A stretch of 64,000 bases of DNA from positions 18,296 through 82,295 of the forward strand of contig JAMPXJ010000020.1 in the NCBI GenBank assembly GCA_023701205.1, in the 5' to 3' direction. This document shows, in pieces, positions 20,942 through 30,088 of this stretch. The DNA comes from Oligoflexia bacterium (GTDB taxonomy: Bacteria; Bdellovibrionota; UBA1018). Under the pieces are notes generated by a model. The model saw only the letters and a list, made by a program, of their open reading frames with translations. It ran no database searches and was not told where the DNA came from. Both the position numbers and the translations under genes were made by a program. The first letter of the stretch is position 1. Every line of letters starts with the position of its first letter.

Positions 20942-22690
20942 ATGCCGAGGAATTTTCCGAAGAGGATTTTTTCGCGTTTCGTCCTGCTGCAGGCCATCCT
21001 CGTGCTCGCCGTGCTCGCGGCATCGGGGTTCGCGGCGCGGCGGTTTTTCGAGCGGCAGTTCGTGATCCAGGCGGAGGCGCAGCTGCGGGATACGCTGGTG
21101 GCGCTCTCGAACTTCCTTCCCGAAGGAGTGCCGGGCTGGTGCGGCCAGGCCGCCCGGGGCACCTCGGTCCGTTTCACGCTCATCGGCAGCGACGGCAGGG
21201 TGCTGTGCGATTCCCATCATGACGCCGAGACCATGGACAACCATCGGGATCGGCCCGAGGTCTCGGCGGCGGCGCGCGAGGGGTTCGGAAAGGCCCTTCG
21301 GTTCAGCCATACCTTGAACCAGGAGATGATCTACGGCGCCCTCGCGCTCGGCGGGCGCGAAGAGGTGCTGCGCGGAGCGATGCCGCTTTCGGTCCTTTCG
21401 TCGACTTTGCGGGTGCTCGATGTCGCGCTGGCCTTGTCTCTGCTGGCCATCGCGGCGGCGCTCCTGGTTTTCGGCGCGTGGGCCGGAAGGGAACTCGTGG
21501 CTCCGATGGGAGGCCTGCTCTCGAAGATGCAGGAAACCCTCGCTTCGGCGGGCGGCGGAGTCCCGCTGGCGGCGCCCAAGGGGCCTGCCGGCGAGTGGTC
21601 CCAGCTCGAGTCCTCGCTCGAAGCGATCCGTCGCGACCTCGAGGCGAAGGTCGAGGCCCTCGTCACCGAGCGCGAGCGGCAGGCTACCCTGATCGAGTCG
21701 ATCTCCGACGCGATTCTCGCGATCGACCGCAAAGGTGTCCCGCTTTTTTCCAACAGCCGGATCGTCCCGCTTCTGCGCGGCTTCGAGCTCGGAAACGGAA
21801 CGAATCTCTGGGAATTTTTCCGCGAGCCGGAAATCCTCGCCGCCTTCCGTGCAGGCCTGAACGGGAAAACCGGAAGCGGTCCCGCTTTCGCCATGAGCCT
21901 CCCCGAGGGGACCCGCTATTTCTCCCTTGCTGTCGCGCCGTTACGGAAGAGCCATACGGGCATATACGGGGCGGTGGGCGTTTTTCACGACGTGACGGAG
22001 CTGAAGCTGGCGGAGCGGACGCGCATCGAGTTCGTGGCGAACGCCTCGCACGAGCTTCGGACCCCGCTGACGGCCATCAAGGGCTACGCCGACACTCTCG
22101 CGGAGGACCAGGAGGCCGGGCGCCCCGCGGATCGGGGCTTCGTCGACGCGATCCGCCGGAACGCCGATCGCCTGATGAGCCTCGTGGCCGACCTGCTCGA
22201 TCTTTCCCTGCTCGAGTCGGGCCCGCTGCTCCAGAAAAGCGAGCTCGATACGAGAGAGGAGAGCCTGAAGGTCATCCAGCAGCTGCAGGCGGAGCTCGAT
22301 CGCAAAGGTCAGCGCGTCGCGGTCGCGGCGGAGGCCCCTTCGGTCTTCGGGGACCCGCGGCGGTTGGAACAGGTTCTCGTCAATCTCCTGGACAACGCCC
22401 GCAAGTATTCGCCCGAAGGCTCGACGATCCGCGTGGCCTGGGAGCCCGGGCCCGGCGCGAGCGTCCAGCTCAAGGTCTCGGATTCGGGGCCGGGCATTCC
22501 GCCCGAGCATCAGGCCCGGGTTTTCGAGCGATTTTACCGCGTCGACGATGCGCGTTCGCGCAAGCTCGGGGGAACGGGTCTGGGGCTCGCCATCGTGAAG
22601 CACATTCTGCTCGCGCACGAGGGCTCGGTCTGGGTCGAGAGCGTCACGGGCGGCGGCACGACCTTCGTCTGTGAGTTTCCCGGCCGCTGA
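20942..22690 (+). CDS. phoR: Phosphate-regulon sensor kinase PhoR-like
   Basis: 582 aa. TM1 (about 15-33) and TM2 (about 158-185) flank a short periplasmic loop. HAMP-like and PAS regions follow, the latter with SISDAILAIDRKG. HisKA contains H370 (NASHELRTPLTAIKGYADTL), and the ATPase has N and G boxes (LLDNARKYSPEG, DSGPGIPPEH, GGTGLGLAIVKH). The PAS plus SHELRTPLT pattern and position after phoB identify it as PhoR. It phosphorylates PhoB under control of PstSCAB-PhoU. Confidence 0.9.
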   Translation: MPRNFPKRIFSRFVLLQAILVLAVLAASGFAARRFFERQFVIQAEAQLRDTLVALSNFLPEGVPGWCGQAARGTSVRFTLIGSDGRVLCDSHHDAETMDNHRDRPEVSAAAREGFGKALRFSHTLNQEMIYGALALGGREEVLRGAMPLSVLSSTLRVLDVALALSLLAIAAALLVFGAWAGRELVAPMGGLLSKMQETLASAGGGVPLAAPKGPAGEWSQLESSLEAIRRDLEAKVEALVTERERQATLIESISDAILAIDRKGVPLFSNSRIVPLLRGFELGNGTNLWEFFREPEILAAFRAGLNGKTGSGPAFAMSLPEGTRYFSLAVAPLRKSHTGIYGAVGVFHDVTELKLAERTRIEFVANASHELRTPLTAIKGYADTLAEDQEAGRPADRGFVDAIRRNADRLMSLVADLLDLSLLESGPLLQKSELDTREESLKVIQQLQAELDRKGQRVAVAAEAPSVFGDPRRLEQVLVNLLDNARKYSPEGSTIRVAWEPGPGASVQLKVSDSGPGIPPEHQARVFERFYRVDDARSRKLGGTGLGLAIVKHILLAHEGSVWVESVTGGGTTFVCEFPGR

Positions 22691-22735
22691 AACTCTCCCC
22701 TTGCGCCCGAATTGCCGGTGGCATATCGGGAGTCC

Positions 22736-23146
22736 ATGACCTTCGACCCGAACCGCTTCGACCCGAGCAAGATGGATCCGCGGCTGCTGATGGAGCTTTC
22801 GCAGCTCGTTCGCGAGCTGCCGCCCGAGAAGCTCAATCGCATGCAGAGCCTGATGCACAACATGATGGCCGGCTATGACGTCCGTCGCGAGCTGCAGGAG
22901 TTCGAAAACAGCCTCCCCCCGGCGTTCCGCGAGAAGCTCACCGCTTTGCTGCTGAAGCAGGCGGGACAGGAGGCGGCGCACGCGTTTCAACCTGCGGGTC
23001 AACCGGCGGGCGAGCCGGCCACGCGAGAGCCGTCAGCTTCGGAAATGCCAGCCCGGGAAATGAATGTCCGCGAAGCGCGGCTCACGATCCTTCGAGCGGT
23101 CGCCGACGGGAAGATGACGCCCGAAGAGGCCGAGCCCCTTCTCTGA
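22736..23146 (+). CDS. Small helical protein with SHOCT-like C-terminus
   Basis: 136 aa from ATG 22736, preceded by CGGGAG. The N-terminal half is rich in Met, Leu and charged residues (MDPRLLMELSQLVRELPPEKLNRMQSL). A Pro/Gln/Ala-rich linker follows, then LTILRAVADGKMTPEEAEPLL, similar to the short SHOCT-like or YvlB-type segment (xLRMVAEGKITPEEAxxLL). No signal peptide. Lies 45 bases after phoR on the same strand, so it may be read with the pho operon. Function unknown. Confidence 0.7.
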   Translation: MTFDPNRFDPSKMDPRLLMELSQLVRELPPEKLNRMQSLMHNMMAGYDVRRELQEFENSLPPAFREKLTALLLKQAGQEAAHAFQPAGQPAGEPATREPSASEMPAREMNVREARLTILRAVADGKMTPEEAEPLL

Positions 23147-23189
23147 CACTCCTTTTGCAGCCCCGTTCGGGTAGCGAAAGGAGAAGCTC

Positions 23190-23432
23190 ATGAAAGCCAA
23201 AAGGTGGTGGTGGAGATTCAGGCGGCGAAGGAGCGCCGAGCCCGGGCTCATCAGCGGCAATCCCCCCACGGGCAGTCACGCCTGGTCGGCCTCCTGGGAT
23301 CGCCCCATGAAGCTTGACGAGAAGTCGATAGACCCGCTGACCGTTGCCCGCATGACCGACCACAATGTCCGTGGAGAGGACGACGGCCGGGACAAGCGCC
23401 CCGAGCCGTCCGTAGTCCGCAAGAAGGCCTGA
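23190..23432 (+). CDS. Small basic hypothetical protein
   Basis: 80 aa. A good ribosome site (GAAAGGAGAAGCTC) precedes the ATG, which supports translation. The N-terminus is very basic and aromatic (KRWWWRFRRRRS); the rest is polar and probably disordered. I do not recognise it. The basic start could bind nucleic acid or membrane. The opposite strand is also open here but lacks coding character. Confidence 0.5.
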   Translation: MKAKRWWWRFRRRRSAEPGLISGNPPTGSHAWSASWDRPMKLDEKSIDPLTVARMTDHNVRGEDDGRDKRPEPSVVRKKA

Positions 23433-23518
23433 AATAACAGGAGAATTTTTCATTTAAAATAACCCCCGGAAATCCGATGAGTAGGGTGTCGGCAACACTC
23501 TGCCTTCAGGGGGATCGG

Positions 23519-23929
23519 ATGACGGATAGCGGGCGGGTTCTGGTCGTGGACGATTTCGAGATGGTCCGGGTGACCTTGCGGGAATGTCTCAAGCAGCTGG
23601 GCTTCAGCTCGGTCGAAGAGGCCCAGGACGGGGAGATCGCCTGGAAGATGATTCTGTCGGCGGCCGACGATTCCCAGCCTTATGCGATGGTTTTCGCGGA
23701 CCTCAACATGCCCAACAAGAACGGCCTCGAGCTGCTCGTCGCCTGCCGGCAGGATCCGCGGTTCGCGTCCCTGCCGTTCGTGATGGTCAGCGCGGAATCC
23801 GAGCGGCAATACGTGATCCAGTGCCTCCAGAGAGGCGCGAACGATTACGTCATCAAGCCGTTTTCCACCCAGACTCTCCAGCGTAAGATAGAGAAGGTCA
23901 CGGCGCGCCTCCGGCGCGTCGCGGCCTGA
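23519..23929 (+). CDS. CheY-like single-domain response regulator
   Basis: 136 aa from ATG 23519, after CAGGGGG. A lone receiver: acidic D11-D12, phospho-acceptor D61 (VFADLNMPNKNG), Ser/Thr position in VMVSAES and switch Lys in YVIKPFS. There is no output domain. First gene of a four-gene run with CheX, FIST and a CheA-like kinase, so it is the likely phosphate acceptor of that kinase and substrate of CheX. It may act on a motor or on another protein. Confidence 0.9.
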   Translation: MTDSGRVLVVDDFEMVRVTLRECLKQLGFSSVEEAQDGEIAWKMILSAADDSQPYAMVFADLNMPNKNGLELLVACRQDPRFASLPFVMVSAESERQYVIQCLQRGANDYVIKPFSTQTLQRKIEKVTARLRRVAA

Positions 23930-23945
23930 GAGGGAGCATCCACGC

Positions 23946-24437
23946 ATGTCTCAGCCGCCAACGCTGGTCCTGAACGACGCCCTGGTGAAGACCGTCATCA
24001 AGTGCGTCCAGACGTCGTTTTTCACGCTTTTCGGCGTGCAGGCGAACGCCGGCACGCCTTCGAATCGAGGCGATTACGCCTCCAAAGCGGACATCTCGGG
24101 GATCATGGGCATGGTGCAGGCCCAGATCGAGGGAAACCTGGTGGTCTCCTTCCAGAAGGCCGCCATTTTCACCCTGCTCGAGAAGACCTACGGCAAGAAG
24201 TTCACCGAGCTCAACGAATCCGTCCGCCAGGGCGTGGGCGAGCTGACCAACATCGTCTACTCGCGCGTGAAGAAGGAGCTCAACGACAAGGGGCATCAGT
24301 TCGTGATGTCCATTCCCACGGTGATCATCGGTAGCGGGCACGCGGTCTACAGCCTTCATGAGGGCCCGACGCTCGTGGTCCCCTTCTCGATCGAGCAGGG
24401 GGAATTCTACGTGGAGATCGCTCTCCAGAACAAATGA
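23946..24437 (+). CDS. cheX: CheX-type phosphatase
   Basis: 163 aa. The CheC/CheX/FliY phosphatase signature is present as E99-L-T-N102 (VGELTNIVYSRVKKELNDKG). The strand LVVSFQKAAIFTLLEKTYGKKF and the C-terminal GPTLVVPFSIEQGEFYVEIAL match CheX. It dephosphorylates CheY-type receivers. Lies 16 bases after the receiver gene, which supports a direct pairing. Confidence 0.85.
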   Translation: MSQPPTLVLNDALVKTVIKCVQTSFFTLFGVQANAGTPSNRGDYASKADISGIMGMVQAQIEGNLVVSFQKAAIFTLLEKTYGKKFTELNESVRQGVGELTNIVYSRVKKELNDKGHQFVMSIPTVIIGSGHAVYSLHEGPTLVVPFSIEQGEFYVEIALQNK

Positions 24438-24443
24438 GCCAAC

Positions 24444-25607
24444 GTGATCACGCGCCAGCTGCTCATCGGAACCGGGCTTCGAACCGCTGACGAGGACGAG
24501 AAAGAGCTGAGCTTGCTTGCGGAGCTTGCGCCCCAGCTCGTCTTCGTCTTCGGCGCGGCCGGCGCGTTCGCGGATGGCCGCCTCGCCGCGGCGCTCGAAC
24601 GCCAGCTGCCCAAGAGCGGCATCGTGATCGGCTGCTCCGGGGCGGGCCATGTCGCTCAGGACGCTCTGCAGACCGGGGGCGCGGCGCTGACCGCGGTGCG
24701 CTTCGAGCGCGACGTGCGACTGCGGACCTCCCGGGTGGGTCTGGGCTCGGGCGATCAGGCCGCCTTGTCCGCGGGGCGCAATCTCGTGACGCCGCTCCGG
24801 GGAGAGGGCCTCAAGGGCGTCCTGATCTTCTGCAAGGGTACCGGCATCAACGGCTCCGCGCTGCTGACGGGCGTGCGGGAAGGAGTGGGCGAAGGCGTCC
24901 TGATCGCGGGCGCGCTCGCCGGCGACGATTTCTCCTTCTCCAGGACGTACACGATCTGCGCGGGGGCCATCTCCGATAACCAGGCGGTGGCGGTGGGATT
25001 CTACGGGGAGTCGGTCGTGCTGGGCTACGGCGCGACCGAGGCGGGAGAGCCTTTCGGCGTCGTACGCAAGGTGACCCGCGCCGCGGGCAACGTGCTTTTC
25101 GAGCTCGATGGGCGCCCGGCGGTCGATGTTTATCGCGAGTTCCTGGGAGACTGCGCCGGACAGCTTCCGGCCGCGGGGCTGGCGTTGCCGCTTTCGGTGG
25201 TGAAGGATCCCCAGGGCGAGATCGGCACGATCCGGGCGATCACCGGAATGGACGCCGCGAACGGGAGCATCCTGCTCGCGGGCGAGCTCGCGGCCGAAAG
25301 CCTCGTGCGCTTCATGCGGACGAACCTGGAGGACATCGCGCTCAGTACGCGAATGGCGAGCTTCGCCGCGCTCGAGGAACGCGGGGAGAGCGACACGGGA
25401 GGCCTGGCGCTGCTCCTGGGTTCCGCGGGGCGGCGCTACGTGCTCGATGACGAAATTCAGGAGGAGATCGAGACCGCGCGCGACGCGCTCGGGCCGGATC
25501 TCATGATCACGGGTTTTTACGGGTACGGCGAGCTTTCGCGCGCGCGGCTGCAGAACCAGACCCTGAGCATCCTTTACCTGAACGAGCGTCTGGGGGCGGG
25601 GGCATGA
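24444..25607 (+). CDS. FIST domain sensory protein
   Basis: 387 aa; GTG start 6 bases after cheX. FIST N (about 30-210) shows VFVFGAAGAF, GIVIGCSGAG and the GALAGDDFSF loop with VAVGFYG. FIST C follows with YREFLGDC, IRAITGMDAANGSILLAGEL and ITGFYGYGELS near the end. FIST proteins are thought to sense small ligands such as amino acids and feed into signalling. The stop overlaps the kinase ATG (ATGA), so it probably senses for that kinase. Confidence 0.88.
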   Translation: MITRQLLIGTGLRTADEDEKELSLLAELAPQLVFVFGAAGAFADGRLAAALERQLPKSGIVIGCSGAGHVAQDALQTGGAALTAVRFERDVRLRTSRVGLGSGDQAALSAGRNLVTPLRGEGLKGVLIFCKGTGINGSALLTGVREGVGEGVLIAGALAGDDFSFSRTYTICAGAISDNQAVAVGFYGESVVLGYGATEAGEPFGVVRKVTRAAGNVLFELDGRPAVDVYREFLGDCAGQLPAAGLALPLSVVKDPQGEIGTIRAITGMDAANGSILLAGELAAESLVRFMRTNLEDIALSTRMASFAALEERGESDTGGLALLLGSAGRRYVLDDEIQEEIETARDALGPDLMITGFYGYGELSRARLQNQTLSILYLNERLGAGA

Positions 25608-27334
25608 CCGAGAAGCGGCTGATCCGCCAGCTCAAGCGCGCGCTCGGAACCGAGGATCCCAACGGCGAACTGGCCGCGCTCCGCGCCTGGCTCGAAAAGA
25701 GCGGGGCACAGGAGTCGCCCACTCCGGAGCAGCTGGCGCGCTGGCGCGAGCTGGTCGGGCGCCTGCCGGGCCTGCTCGATGTCGTGGATCGCGCGTATGC
25801 GCACGCGAGCCGGATGACGGTCATCGCGGATCGCGCCGTAAAAGCCTCCACCCGGGAATTCACCGAGTCGACGCGGAACCTGATGCTTTCGAACCACCTG
25901 ATCAAGGCGATGCTCAACAGCCTGGGTCAGGCGTTCTTCGTGTTCGATCGGAGCGGGCTTTGCCAGCCGCTTTACTCGAAAGCCTGCGAGGAGCTCATCG
26001 AGACCGTGCCCGCGGGCCGGCCCATCGCGGACGTCCTGCGGCTGCCGCATCACGAGCGCGCGCACTTCGACGGCTGGGTGGGCCTGCTCTTCGACGGCGC
26101 CATGGATTTCGATGACCTCGCCGAGATCGGACCGCGCACCTTCCCCCATTCCAAGGGACGGTACGTCTGGCTGGATTACCGTCCGACGTACACCTCCGAG
26201 GGCGTGCTTCAGTCGGTCGTGGTGATCGCGACGGACAAGACCTCCGAGCGCGAGGCGGAGCGCCTGCTGCAGGAAAAGCAGGAGTTCGCGGAGATGATCC
26301 TCAAGATCAGCACGGACCGCAACCAGTTCTATCACTTCGTGCGCGAGGTGCGCCGGACCGTGGGGCTGCTGCGCGGTTTCGCGGAGCTCGGCGACAAGGT
26401 CGAAGGCGCGAGGGAGCTGCGGAGGCTCCTGCATTCGCTCAAGGGGCTGGCCGCGGCGTTTTACCTGCGCAAGCTGAAGGAGATCCTGCATTCCTTCGAG
26501 TCCGAGGTCGCCGCGATGGTCGGGGATCCTCGCCCGGACCGGTTCGCCGGCTTCGGCGGCGAGCTCGAGAGGCTGCTCGACGAGGAGCTATTCCGCCACC
26601 GCAAGCTGCTCGGGCCCGGGTTCGAGAAGCAGGGAATGGTGCGGGAGGTGCCTTATCGCGCGCTCGCTGGCTTCGCCCGGGAGCTTTCAGCCGCGCCACA
26701 AGGCGCGCCGCTGCGCCGGAAGTTCCTCGAGGAGCTCGTCGCCGTGCCCCTGAGCGAGGCGCTGGCGCAGTTCAACGGCGTCCTCCAGCAGTCGGCCGTG
26801 TGCCTCAACAAGAGCGTCGCGCCGATCCGCTTCGAGGGCGAGGACCCACGGATCCTGGCTCCGGTCTATGAGGATTTCATCTCCTCGCTGATTCATCTCT
26901 TCCGAAACGCGGTGGCTCACGGGATCGAGGATCCCGCCGAGCGCAAGGCCGCAAGCAAGCCCGCCGCGGGAATCATCGTGGTCACCGGCTCGCGGGAGAT
27001 GCGCGGCGGCCAGGAGTGGCTGCGCATCGAGATCTCCGATGACGGGCGCGGGCTGGACCCCGCGAAGATCCGGCAGAAGCTCAAGGAGCGGGGCGCCCCG
27101 CCGGAGGTCCTGGCGGAGTCCGATGCCGAGATCATCCGGCACGTCTTCGATGCCGGCTTTTCCACGAGCGATCAGGTCTCCGAGTTATCCGGGCGCGGCG
27201 TGGGGCTGAACGTCATCCAGGAGGCGGTGACCCGGCTGCGGGGGTCGCTGGAGCTGCGTGCGACGCCGGGGAAGGGGAGCTGCTTCAGCTTCCTGCTGCC
27301 GCATCTTTGGGAGCTCCCCGAGTCGCTGCCTTAG
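25604..27334 (+). CDS. CheA-like histidine kinase with PAS and Hpt but no CheW-binding domain
   Basis: 576 aa, soluble. A helical N-terminus (1-100) is followed by a PAS-like region (about 101-215, LGQAFFVFDRSGL to VVVIATDKT), an Hpt domain with H277 (LRRLLHSLKGLAAAF) and a CheA-type ATPase: N435 in HLFRNAVAHGIEDPAER, DDGRGLD (479-485) and GRGVGLNVI (530-538). It ends at residue 576 with no P5/CheW-like domain, so it should not join receptor arrays. Coupled to the FIST gene by ATGA; the CheY-like protein is the likely target. The 3' end overlaps the convergent gene by four bases. Confidence 0.87.
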   Translation: MTEKRLIRQLKRALGTEDPNGELAALRAWLEKSGAQESPTPEQLARWRELVGRLPGLLDVVDRAYAHASRMTVIADRAVKASTREFTESTRNLMLSNHLIKAMLNSLGQAFFVFDRSGLCQPLYSKACEELIETVPAGRPIADVLRLPHHERAHFDGWVGLLFDGAMDFDDLAEIGPRTFPHSKGRYVWLDYRPTYTSEGVLQSVVVIATDKTSEREAERLLQEKQEFAEMILKISTDRNQFYHFVREVRRTVGLLRGFAELGDKVEGARELRRLLHSLKGLAAAFYLRKLKEILHSFESEVAAMVGDPRPDRFAGFGGELERLLDEELFRHRKLLGPGFEKQGMVREVPYRALAGFARELSAAPQGAPLRRKFLEELVAVPLSEALAQFNGVLQQSAVCLNKSVAPIRFEGEDPRILAPVYEDFISSLIHLFRNAVAHGIEDPAERKAASKPAAGIIVVTGSREMRGGQEWLRIEISDDGRGLDPAKIRQKLKERGAPPEVLAESDAEIIRHVFDAGFSTSDQVSELSGRGVGLNVIQEAVTRLRGSLELRATPGKGSCFSFLLPHLWELPESLP

Positions 27335-28647
27335 GCGGCCTTCGCGAGCCGCTCCTTCGCCAGCTCGAAGTGCCGGGTGAACCAGCGGATCGCGTGTTCG
27401 GAAACCTGTTCGAGCGCGCCGGGCTCCTCGAACAGGTGCGTGGCGCGCGGGACGATCACGAGATCGGCATGAGGCAGCTGCCTGAGCGCGGCCTGATTCA
27501 GCTCGATGACCGGGGAGTCGTTTCCGCCCACGATCAGCAGCACCGGAGCGCGTATCTCCTTCGCGCGCGAGAGCGAGAGATCGGGCCGGCCGCCGCGGCC
27601 CACGATCGCCGCTACGCCGGGCGAGTCCGCCGCGGCCCAGAGCGCCGCCGCGACACCGGTGCTGGCGCCGAAGTAACCGAGCGGCAGGGACGCGAAATTG
27701 TGGTTTCTACGGATGAAATCCGAAGCCGCGATCAGCCTGCCCGCGAGCAAGGGAATGTCGAAGACCTTGCGGCGATCGTCGCTCTCGTCCTCCGTCAGGA
27801 GATCGAAAAGCAGGGTCGCAAGCCCGGCCCGATTGAGTGCCGCGGCGACCTTGCGGTTCCTGGGCGAAAGGCGGCTGCTTCCGCTTCCGTGCGCGAACAC
27901 GACCACGCCCCGGGTCGGAAGGCCGCCGGCAGGGGGAAGCGACAGCAGTCCCCGCAGGAGGAGCCGGTCCGGTCCCGCCGCGATTTCCACCTCCGTCTCC
28001 ACGCCGCGGTTGCGCGCGTGTTCCAGGAGCCTGAGCACCTGCTCGTCGGTGACTTGCGTGAAATCCTCATACCATTGCCCGACCGCATAAAACTCCTCGG
28101 GCATGCTCAAGCAGACGAGATCGTCCACGGAGTTGTCCTCGACCAGGCTTTCGGCCGACTGCTTCGATGCGACGGGAACCGCGAGAAGCACTCGCGTCGC
28201 GCCACGGCCCCGCATGAGGTGCGCGGCCGCCCGGGCGCTCACTCCGGTGGCGAGGCCGTCGTCCACCAGGATCGCCGTCCTGCCGGCCAAGGGCAGCGCG
28301 GCCTGGCCCTTGCGATACGCCTGTACCCTGCGTTTCACTTCCTTCGCTTCGCGCACGAGGAGCTTCTCCAGCATCTCGGCGTCGATGTCGGAGCCCTGGA
28401 CCGCCCGCGGATCGATCCAGTAAAAATCGTCCTCGGTCACCGCGCCGATGCCATATTCCGGTTGGAGCGGATGCCCGATCTTCCGGACCACGACCAGGTC
28501 GAGCGGAGCGTTGAGCTCGAGCGCCACCTCGTAGGCGACCGGGATTCCGCCGCGAGGGAGGCCGAGGACGACCGGGTTTTCCAGATGCAACGCGCGAAGG
28601 CGCTCGGCGAGCCGCTTGCCCGCCTCATGACGGTCGGAAAAAACCAT
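27331..28647 (-). CDS. Phosphoribosyltransferase-alpha/beta hydrolase fusion
   Basis: 438 aa. N-terminal half (1-215) is a type I PRTase-like domain: VVLGLPRGGIPVAYEVA and the PRPP motif AILVDDGLATG. C-terminal half (220-438) is an alpha/beta hydrolase of the dienelactone type: FAHGSGSSRLSPRN, nucleophile Ser in YFGASTGVAAAL, LLIVGGNDSPV and a catalytic His in ATHLFEEPG. Such fusions are known in several phyla; their substrates are not established. No signal peptide. Downstream of the TolC gene by 36 bases on the same strand. Confidence 0.85.
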   Translation of the reverse strand: MVFSDRHEAGKRLAERLRALHLENPVVLGLPRGGIPVAYEVALELNAPLDLVVVRKIGHPLQPEYGIGAVTEDDFYWIDPRAVQGSDIDAEMLEKLLVREAKEVKRRVQAYRKGQAALPLAGRTAILVDDGLATGVSARAAAHLMRGRGATRVLLAVPVASKQSAESLVEDNSVDDLVCLSMPEEFYAVGQWYEDFTQVTDEQVLRLLEHARNRGVETEVEIAAGPDRLLLRGLLSLPPAGGLPTRGVVVFAHGSGSSRLSPRNRKVAAALNRAGLATLLFDLLTEDESDDRRKVFDIPLLAGRLIAASDFIRRNHNFASLPLGYFGASTGVAAALWAAADSPGVAAIVGRGGRPDLSLSRAKEIRAPVLLIVGGNDSPVIELNQAALRQLPHADLVIVPRATHLFEEPGALEQVSEHAIRWFTRHFELAKERLAKAA

Positions 28648-28683
28648 GAGGAGCGAGCTTGCAAACTCCGTGAAAGTAAGGGG

Positions 28684-29997
28684 TCAGCGCCTGCCGCCCG
28701 CGGCCAAGGCGGCGACCAGCTCGGACAGCTCCCAGCCGGACGCGGCGAAATAGAGCGTCTGCGCAAGGACATAGCCGTACTTGGCCTGCGCGAACGCCAG
28801 CTCGGCCTCGGTGAAGTTCTTCTGCGATTCGAATAGCTGCACGTAGGTCGACGTCCCGAGTCGGTGGGTGCTGGTGGCTTCCTTCAAGGCCTCTCGCGCC
28901 AGATTGAGCGCGGTGCGGTTTGTCTCGAAGATCGTCTGCGCGAGTCGGACCTCTTTTTCGGCGCGGATCTGGTCCAGCGAGAATTTCTCGCGGATGCGCG
29001 CCTCGTCCACCTCGAGCTGCGTGGCCTGCGAGGAGAGCACCCGGCGCTCATGGATCGAGGAAAGACCGCTGAAGAGGGGGATCGTGACCTTGAGGCCCAC
29101 GGCCCAGGACGTGGAGAAATCATCAAGCAAGTCGGCCTTCACGAAGGAGCTGCGGCCCCAGTTCGCCTCGATCCCGACTCCGGGAAGGTGCTTGGCCAGC
29201 ACGCCCGTGGTCGTCTCGTCGAGCTTCCGCCGCAAGAGCCGCGCGCGCGCGAGTTCCGCGATGCGAGAGGCCTTCGAGGAGGACTGCGCCGCGAGCTTGG
29301 TCCAGTCGATGGGATCGAGCGTGCCTGAGACGCCGAGCTCCTTGGCCTGACTCTCGTCCATGAGATAAGCCAGCTCGGCCGTGCGGAGCTGCAGATCGCT
29401 TTCGGCGCGCGAGATCTTGGGCAGCAACAGCGCGAGCTGCGTTTTGATCTGCAGCACCTCGAGGACGCGGCTCGTGCCTTCGCGGTACCGGCGTTGCGCG
29501 GTGCCGAGATACTGTTCGAGCCGCTCCTTTTCGCGAAGGAGCCGCTCGATGATCTCCTTCTGGTAGATCGTGGCGTAAAAGGCCTGGAGCGCCTGGACCG
29601 TGGCGTCGCGTTCGGCGATCCGGAGATCCTGGTCGCGGATCTCGCGCTCAGTGCCCAGCGCAGCCATTGCGGCTCCAAGCGCGCCGCCGGTATAGACCGG
29701 CTGCGTGAGGAAGAGGCGAGCGTCATACTGGTTGTATCCTTCGCCGCCGAAAAGGACGTTCGCGTTGTTTGAAGCGTCCTTGCGATAAAGGAAACTCAGC
29801 CCGCTGGTCAGCGTCGGCAGCACCGAGGCGAATGCCTGGGATCGGGCCGAATCCGTCTCCGCGAGCCGCTCTTTCGCGAGGCGCACGGCAGGCGAGTGCG
29901 CCAAGGTTTTCTGTACTGCAGTATCGACCGTGTAGTCGGTCGCCATTGAAGGCTGAACGAGGGTCAAAGCCGAAGCGATCACCAGAAGGGAGTGCAT
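28684..29997 (-). CDS. TolC-family outer-membrane efflux protein
   Basis: 437 aa. Signal peptide MHSLLVIASALTLVQPSMA. The mature protein is two repeats of long coiled helices with short barrel strands (RLFLTQPVYTGGALG and WAVGLKVTIPLFSGL), the standard OEP pattern. No inner-membrane transporter or adaptor is next to it, so its partner is elsewhere. The adjacent PRTase-hydrolase gene may be co-transcribed. Substrate unknown. Confidence 0.87.
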   Translation of the reverse strand: MHSLLVIASALTLVQPSMATDYTVDTAVQKTLAHSPAVRLAKERLAETDSARSQAFASVLPTLTSGLSFLYRKDASNNANVLFGGEGYNQYDARLFLTQPVYTGGALGAAMAALGTEREIRDQDLRIAERDATVQALQAFYATIYQKEIIERLLREKERLEQYLGTAQRRYREGTSRVLEVLQIKTQLALLLPKISRAESDLQLRTAELAYLMDESQAKELGVSGTLDPIDWTKLAAQSSSKASRIAELARARLLRRKLDETTTGVLAKHLPGVGIEANWGRSSFVKADLLDDFSTSWAVGLKVTIPLFSGLSSIHERRVLSSQATQLEVDEARIREKFSLDQIRAEKEVRLAQTIFETNRTALNLAREALKEATSTHRLGTSTYVQLFESQKNFTEAELAFAQAKYGYVLAQTLYFAASGWELSELVAALAAGGRR

Positions 29998-30046
29998 CCC
30001 GTTTTCTTACTCTTAAGCTATTAAAAAGTTGACTAAAAAACACAGA

Positions 30047-30075
30047 TTGACGGTTCTGTCAGACAGCGGTATGAC
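30047..30075 (+). promoter_or_regulatory. Sigma-70-like promoter with internal dyad
   Basis: -35 TTGACG (30047-30052), a 17-base spacer, and -10 TATGAC (30070-30075). The spacer holds CTGTC-A-GACAG (30056-30066), a perfect short palindrome that could be an operator. The ATG at 30089 would lie only a few bases after the transcription start, giving a nearly leaderless message. Surrounding DNA is AT-rich compared with the genes. Confidence 0.4.
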
Positions 30076-30088
30076 ACATTGCATTGAT

